A stretch of DNA of 64,000 nucleotides from JAKAGZ01 sp964412105 (GTDB lineage Bacteria > Bacteroidota > Ignavibacteria > Ignavibacteriales > Ignavibacteriaceae): NCBI GenBank assembly GCA_964412105.1, contig CAYPNM010000012.1, positions 1-64,000 of the forward strand, written 5' to 3'. The notes under the pieces were generated by a model. That model was not told where the DNA came from, made no database searches, and saw only the letters and a program-made list of their open reading frames with translations. The stretch's first letter is position 1. Each line of letters starts with the position of its first letter. Made by a program: the position numbers and the translations under genes. Below, piece after piece: positions 59,359 to 64,000 of this stretch.

Positions 59359-62300
59359 TTACTTTCTTGAATCAATATCATTAATTAATAAATCAACAGC
59401 CGCCTTTAACTGTTCATCCTTATTCTTTGCCCTTGCATCCGGTGATTCTTCAACAACTAGATCGGGTACAGCCGGTCCCCATTCCATATTTTTTTCAGTA
59501 GCTTTCACATACCAGCCACGGAAAGGAAGACGGACAAACGATCCATCTATCAATCTTCTACCGCCTGTGGATATAACAGCACCGAAAGTCGGTTCACCCA
59601 CTAGTTTGCCTATTCCAAGTGTTTTGTACGCGTGTGAAAATATTTCTGCATTCGAGTAGCTACAAGAATTACACATCGCAATAGAAGGTTTTGTCCACGC
59701 TGCGAAAGGAAGTCTTTCACCCAGAGGATAATGGTTGATAAACTTCTTCTGTTCTTTTGCAAGATTTTTAGCAGCACCTCTTGGAATTGTGTAAGCATGC
59801 TGTCTGTAAGTAAGAACCGTCATCAGATAATCTGTTGTCCAACCGCCACCGTTGAATCGTACGTCGATTACAATCCCCTCTTTCCCTAGTCCGCTTGCAG
59901 TTAGTTCTCTCTCGAATCTTTCAAAGCTGGGCCAGTTCATTCCCTGGATATGAATATAACCGAGTCTGCCGTTTGAATATTTATCTGTCAGCTTTCTGTG
60001 TTCTTCAACCCACTCATCATAAAGTTCAGACCTCAAATTTGAAGCGGGCCTTATTACAACTTCCCTCTGCTTTCCGCTCTTATCTGTTACATCAAGAAGT
60101 GTTCTTTTGTCATTTTTATTTATCAGTAATGAATTAAAATTCATATTCACATTGACAATTGAGCCGTCAACAGCATTTATAACATCACCTACATTTAGTT
60201 TGCTCTCTATTTTATCCGCCGGAGAGTTAGGTATTATGTGAATTATTTCCACTCCATCGCTTACAGGAACGACTTCGGCACCAAGTAAGCCTGTGGTTTC
60301 TCTTTGTGTCTCGGCTCTGTCCGAGCCATACATTCCCTGATGACTTGAGTTAAGCTCTCCCAGCATAAAATTAAAAATATATCTGAAATCATCCTGCGTT
60401 GATGCTTTCACAGCCCAGAGTTCGTATTTCTTTTTCAAAGCATTCCAGTCTTTTCCATGGAAATTAGGATCGTAAAATCCATTATTCAAAGTTCGCCACG
60501 CTTCTTCAAAGATTTGCTTTCTTTCGGTCGGGTAATCAATTTTCATATCAGCAGAGTATGGTAAGCTTTCATCTTTTTCCGATTTTATATCTATTCTGTT
60601 CAATTTTCCCGTCGGCTTAAAGAGATAAAGGTATTTTGCTTCGTTGTCCATTCTAACTGCATAGGGACGTGCATTTCCTTTCGTAATTGGCTTCATCTTG
60701 GTTCCGTCCCAATTTATGCTATAAAGATCCTGTTCCGCTTTGTATGTCTGCCTAGAATTTCTATTAGCAACAAAATAAAATGTGTCTCCATCTTTTGAGA
60801 TTGCAATATCAGATTCATTTCCTGGCAGACCAGTAACCTGCACAAGTCTATCATAAATATGATCGAAATCAATTTCTACATTTTTAACTTTTATGCTGTC
60901 TTTACCTTTTTTATCATCCTTCTTTTCAGGCTTTCCATCACCTTCATCCCAATCTTGTTTTGTTTTTTCCCAATCCTTTTTTGTAAGCCAGACAAACCAC
61001 ACATCGTCATCACCGTTGTTGCGATTCGAAATAAAAGCCAGCTTTTTGCCATCCGGACTCCACACAGGTGAATTATCGGAACGGGGATGCATACTAACAT
61101 TTACAGGTTTCTGAGAATTGTCAGCGGCATGAATATAAATTTCATCATTGAAATCGAGGTCTGGTAAGGAATAGGCTAACCATTTGCTGTCCGGGCTCCA
61201 AGCTATACCTGTAGGGGTAGCCCATCCGTTCAAAAGTATCTTTTCATCACTCATTTTTCCGCCTGCGGCTATTTCAGCAGTAACCAATTCTCCATTCCCT
61301 CTGACATATGCAATCTTCTTTCCGTCAGGAGAAATTACTGGATCGGATTCATCTTCCGGTGTATTTGTAAGTCTGATAGTTTCGTGTTTAAGGCTTTTTA
61401 AAATATTGGATTCATTTTTATCAGAGGAGCGTAGCAGATAAAGATCAAACTGACCCTCACGATCAGAAGTAAAAATTAAAGTGGAATCGCTCAACCAGGC
61501 AGCACTCATATCACGATAGGGATTATTTGAAAGATCAACTGTAAGTTTTTTTTCTTTATTATTTTCGGTTACAAAAATATCACCTCTTATGACAAGGGCT
61601 GTATATTTCCCATTAGGTGAAACTGCATATTCATCCGCCTGATCTGTATAATTTTTGTAGACTACTGGATCAAACCTGTAATCATCTGAAACCTGAATGT
61701 TTACTTTTTGTGGGATTCCTCCATTTAGTTTCATATAATAAATATCAGTTTGCCGCTCAAGAGCAAGGGAGCTTCCATCGCGACTTACATCAAAATAGCG
61801 GACGCCGTCATCTGTGAATTTTGTTATCTGTTCCGGGTTATTTAGAACGGTTCCATCATCATTAATTCTCAACCTGAAAACATTATATTTTCCGCTTTGC
61901 GCGCTTATATAATAAATGGTTCTGGCATTACCCCAACTCGGTGCAAAGTCCTGTCCTCCGTAATTTGTTATCTTTAAATATTTTTCTGTCTTCGTATCAT
62001 ACAACCAAATATCTTTATTCGCAGGACCTTTGTATTCTTCCCTTTCAATTCTGCAAGACCCTTTTACGAATGCAACGAATCTTCCATCAGGCGACATTAC
62101 CGGAGTATACCCGAAAGAATCAAGCAATCTTACAGGCGTTCCTCCTTTTGAAGAGACCTTATAAATTTCATTTTCCCATTCTATTTGTTTATAACCTCTC
62201 GAGGATTCAAACAACAAATCACCGTTGGAGGCCCAATTACTCAAAATATCATTAGCAGAAAAATAAGTTAACCTTTTCGGTATACCTCCTCCTGAGGGAA

Positions 62301-62583
62301 TAATGAAAATATCATTGTTGCCATACCTATCACTGGAAAATGCAATCATTATGTTGTCGGGGCTCCATTTAGGAATACCATCGTAAGCTTCATGGATTGT
62401 TAACCGCGTCGCAGTTCCGCCGGTTGAAGGCACAAGCCATATATCCCCCTGGAAAGAAAATGCTATTATTGAACCATCAGAGTTGAGAGCAGGATAACGA
62501 ACAAATGGTGAATCATCTTGTGCAATAGCACTTATAGAAAAGAAGAAAAAAAGGAAAATTGCTGTTGAGATAAGTCGTTTCAT
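59359..62583 (-). CDS. Secreted Tricorn-type protease (S41, propeller and PDZ)
   Basis: A 1074-residue exported protease. A signal peptide (LISTAIFLFFFFSISAIA) precedes two beta-propeller regions built of WSPDxxxIAFxSxR repeats (about 25-330 and 330-700). A PDZ domain follows near 790-870 (VIHIIPNSPADKI), then the S41 core, with IVIDVRFNGGGWTTD and the Ser in MCNSCSYSNAEIFSH (about residue 974) next to VGEPTFGAV. Tricorn cuts oligopeptides into short pieces; the secreted form may act on peptides outside the cytoplasm. The start is ATG 62583 with AAGGGAG ahead; an upstream in-frame ATG at 62631 would put 16 extra residues before the signal peptide. A lysine-rich linker lies near 560-590. Confidence 0.93.
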   Translation of the reverse strand: MKRLISTAIFLFFFFSISAIAQDDSPFVRYPALNSDGSIIAFSFQGDIWLVPSTGGTATRLTIHEAYDGIPKWSPDNIMIAFSSDRYGNNDIFIIPSGGGIPKRLTYFSANDILSNWASNGDLLFESSRGYKQIEWENEIYKVSSKGGTPVRLLDSFGYTPVMSPDGRFVAFVKGSCRIEREEYKGPANKDIWLYDTKTEKYLKITNYGGQDFAPSWGNARTIYYISAQSGKYNVFRLRINDDGTVLNNPEQITKFTDDGVRYFDVSRDGSSLALERQTDIYYMKLNGGIPQKVNIQVSDDYRFDPVVYKNYTDQADEYAVSPNGKYTALVIRGDIFVTENNKEKKLTVDLSNNPYRDMSAAWLSDSTLIFTSDREGQFDLYLLRSSDKNESNILKSLKHETIRLTNTPEDESDPVISPDGKKIAYVRGNGELVTAEIAAGGKMSDEKILLNGWATPTGIAWSPDSKWLAYSLPDLDFNDEIYIHAADNSQKPVNVSMHPRSDNSPVWSPDGKKLAFISNRNNGDDDVWFVWLTKKDWEKTKQDWDEGDGKPEKKDDKKGKDSIKVKNVEIDFDHIYDRLVQVTGLPGNESDIAISKDGDTFYFVANRNSRQTYKAEQDLYSINWDGTKMKPITKGNARPYAVRMDNEAKYLYLFKPTGKLNRIDIKSEKDESLPYSADMKIDYPTERKQIFEEAWRTLNNGFYDPNFHGKDWNALKKKYELWAVKASTQDDFRYIFNFMLGELNSSHQGMYGSDRAETQRETTGLLGAEVVPVSDGVEIIHIIPNSPADKIESKLNVGDVINAVDGSIVNVNMNFNSLLINKNDKRTLLDVTDKSGKQREVVIRPASNLRSELYDEWVEEHRKLTDKYSNGRLGYIHIQGMNWPSFERFERELTASGLGKEGIVIDVRFNGGGWTTDYLMTVLTYRQHAYTIPRGAAKNLAKEQKKFINHYPLGERLPFAAWTKPSIAMCNSCSYSNAEIFSHAYKTLGIGKLVGEPTFGAVISTGGRRLIDGSFVRLPFRGWYVKATEKNMEWGPAVPDLVVEESPDARAKNKDEQLKAAVDLLINDIDSRK

Positions 62584-62812
62584 AAATACTCCCTTAATTT
62601 TATGAAATTTAAGTTCAACAAAGGTATTCAAAATTAGAAATAAACCTAGAATATAAAAATATAATCTTATAAGAAAAGAATTTTTTCAGGAGTGGCAAAT
62701 AAAAATGATAGATTTAGCTCAATTATGGCACTTTAATACTTCTAATTTAATTCTATTTTCATTATTTTATTCTCACTAATTATTTTGTTGCCACTATTAC
62801 TTGGGGTTAAAT

Positions 62813-64000
62813 ATGGATGAGACTACGATAAGTAATCGGGATTTGTACAGACTACCCTGGACATTACCGGATAATGCAATTTCATGGCTTGAGCCAACTG
62901 CTATGTGTAATCTTTCCTGCGATGGATGTTATCGAGAAAACGAAAAAAATTCACATAAATCTTTTGATGATGTTAAGAATGAACTTGACGTATTTGCTAA
63001 ATACAGAAACACTGATTGTATTTCAATTGCGGGAGGAGATCCTTTACTATATCCTGAAATTGTTGACCTTGTAAAAGAAATAAAAAATCGAGGGCTTAAA
63101 CCGATTGTAAATACTAATGGTAAAGCTTTAACAAAAGAATTGCTGCATGAACTAAAAAAAGCTGGCGTTTATGGATTTACTTTTCACGTTGACAGCAAAC
63201 AAGGACGACCTGAACTATGGAGAGGTAAAAATGAACTAGAACTGAATGAGCTCAGATTGCAGTATGCACAAATGCTCGCTGATGAAGGAAACATTGCCTG
63301 CTCTTTCAATTCTACTGTTTATGAAGACACCCTCCAGTATGTTCCAGGAATGGTAGAGTGGGCTGCAAAGCACATAGACATTGTGCAAACAATGGTATTT
63401 ATAGCTTTCAGACACGTTGTACCTCAAATGCCATTTGATTGGTATGCCGGCGGTCAAAAAATAGATTGGCAAAATATTATGTATCACTCAGATACTGAAA
63501 GAAAGATAGATATTCTTTCAACCGATGTCCTTAAAAAGATCAGGGAAAAGTTCCCTGATTTTACTCCAAGTGCTTACCTAAACGGAACGGAAAAAGCTGA
63601 TTCTTACAAATGGTTGCTTACTGAAAGAGTCGGGACAAAAGATAGAATTTATGGATACCTTGGTCCCAAATTCATGGAATTAATGATGGCAGGTCATCAT
63701 TGGTTTAAAGGAACTTATCTTTCCTATGCTTCTCCAAATCTTACTCGAAAGGGAAGATCAACAATATTATTGCTGGCACCTTTCGATAAAGGAGTTAGAA
63801 AAGCCGCTAAAGAAATGTTAAAGAATCCTTTCAGATTATTTAAAAGAGCACATATGCAATCAGTAATGTTTATTCAGCCGGTTGATTTTATGCCAGGTGG
63901 TGAGCAAAGTATGTGCGACGGTTGTCCTGATATAACAGTTCACAATGGCGAACTTGTTTGGTCATGCAGGCTTGAAGAACAAAAAAGATTTGGAACATTT
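62813..64000 (+). CDS. Radical SAM protein, 3' truncated by the window end
   Basis: An open frame of 396 codons runs off the right edge. The radical SAM cluster is CNLSCDGC (C32, C36, C39), followed by ISIAGGDPLLYPEI and a TIM-barrel (LKPIVNTNGKAL). Near the visible C-terminus is a further Cys set CDGCPDITVHNGELVWSC, as in auxiliary-cluster radical SAM proteins. A middle region (WLLTERVGTKDRIYGYLGP) is not one I recognise. The ATG is preceded by TTGGGGTTAAAT. The product and partner are not visible. It diverges from the Tricorn gene with 229 nt between starts. Confidence 0.85.
   Translation, partial: MDETTISNRDLYRLPWTLPDNAISWLEPTAMCNLSCDGCYRENEKNSHKSFDDVKNELDVFAKYRNTDCISIAGGDPLLYPEIVDLVKEIKNRGLKPIVNTNGKALTKELLHELKKAGVYGFTFHVDSKQGRPELWRGKNELELNELRLQYAQMLADEGNIACSFNSTVYEDTLQYVPGMVEWAAKHIDIVQTMVFIAFRHVVPQMPFDWYAGGQKIDWQNIMYHSDTERKIDILSTDVLKKIREKFPDFTPSAYLNGTEKADSYKWLLTERVGTKDRIYGYLGPKFMELMMAGHHWFKGTYLSYASPNLTRKGRSTILLLAPFDKGVRKAAKEMLKNPFRLFKRAHMQSVMFIQPVDFMPGGEQSMCDGCPDITVHNGELVWSCRLEEQKRFGTF

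Noticed and set aside
1..64000. CRISPR arrays, tRNA and rRNA genes, insertion sequences, toxin-antitoxin pairs and restriction-modification genes
   Set aside because: I looked for spaced direct repeats, tRNA-type T-loops, transposase motifs and methyltransferase motifs and found none I could support.
62813..64000. Idea that the radical SAM protein is a tetraether-lipid (Tes/GrsAB-like) synthase to go with the GGGP synthase
   Set aside because: Attractive in theory, but the visible sequence has no feature that sets it in that family, so I left it unassigned.

Overview
The window is a piece of an AT-rich bacterial chromosome. The gene content fits the Bacteroidota/Chlorobiota (FCB) group, most likely an Ignavibacteria-type bacterium. 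The signs are two large VPS10/BNR-propeller exoproteins, a DUF5916-type outer-membrane protein, a bacterial GGGP-synthase homologue, LytS/LytTR regulation, a secreted Tricorn protease and DUF4440 exoproteins. This placement is an inference from gene families; there is no rRNA or other marker to settle it. Genes are densely packed and I saw no phage, plasmid, IS element, CRISPR array, tRNA or rRNA. Most of the window looks like core chromosome with some lineage-specific twists.

Layout. 1-309 is non-coding. 310-2600 holds a class-V aminotransferase and a cytidylate-kinase-like protein. 2685-4322 (-) is a CoA-acylating aldehyde dehydrogenase with an unusual C-terminal tail. 4563-7697 is the first BNR exoprotein. 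7743-10355 (-) is a LiaF-like protein / LytS kinase / LytTR regulator operon. 10545-13263 holds a Cys/Met PLP lyase, PPK2 and an ArsC-like protein. 13483-15728 runs GGGP synthase, GmhA and an alpha/beta hydrolase. 15729-16315 is a gene-free stretch carrying a dispersed repeat. 16316-22136 is a complete pyruvate dehydrogenase operon (aceE-aceF-lpdA). 22265-28488 holds a DUF5916 protein, YjjX, the second BNR exoprotein and a DUF4440 protein.

28546-30501 (-) holds a rhodanese-fold protein lacking its catalytic Cys and an overlapping AlkA-type glycosylase / ECF sigma / zinc anti-sigma operon. Divergent from it, 30551-38122 is a tight + strand operon: a CNB-GAF-kinase-like protein without the usual phosphoacceptor His, MiaA, a glycosyltransferase, a GlcD-type flavoprotein, lipoprotein MsrB and a BAHD-like acyltransferase.

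38368-49474 is a long minus-strand block. Read in the direction of transcription it is yggS, divIVA, punA, membrane coiled-coil protein, ileS, DksA/TraR-like, lspA, lspA, rluD, cysS, YgjP-like protease. Its backbone (yggS..divIVA-ileS-DksA/TraR-lspA-rluD) matches the ylmE..divIVA-ileS-ylyA-lspA-ylyB order next to the Bacillus division cluster, but here lspA is duplicated and two genes are inserted. It is the most striking organisation in the window.

49475-49995 is the second gene-free stretch and carries the partner copy of the dispersed repeat. 49996-64000 holds pta, a polytopic membrane protein, glutathione peroxidase, TerB-like, malQ, a second Cys/Met PLP lyase, a SnoaL-like protein, a 63-residue unknown, transketolase, a secreted Tricorn homologue and a radical SAM protein cut by the window end.

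Together the genes describe a heterotroph with pyruvate oxidation to acetyl-CoA, phosphotransacetylase, transketolase, glucan and polyphosphate handling, peroxide and methionine-sulfoxide repair, and secreted proteolysis. I did not find a defence island or a clear new multi-gene system. The best leads are the conserved division/lipoprotein block with its odd DksA-like and duplicated LspA proteins, the His-less kinase, the AlkA-sigma operon, the BAHD-like enzyme, the aldehyde dehydrogenase tail and the shared intergenic repeat.
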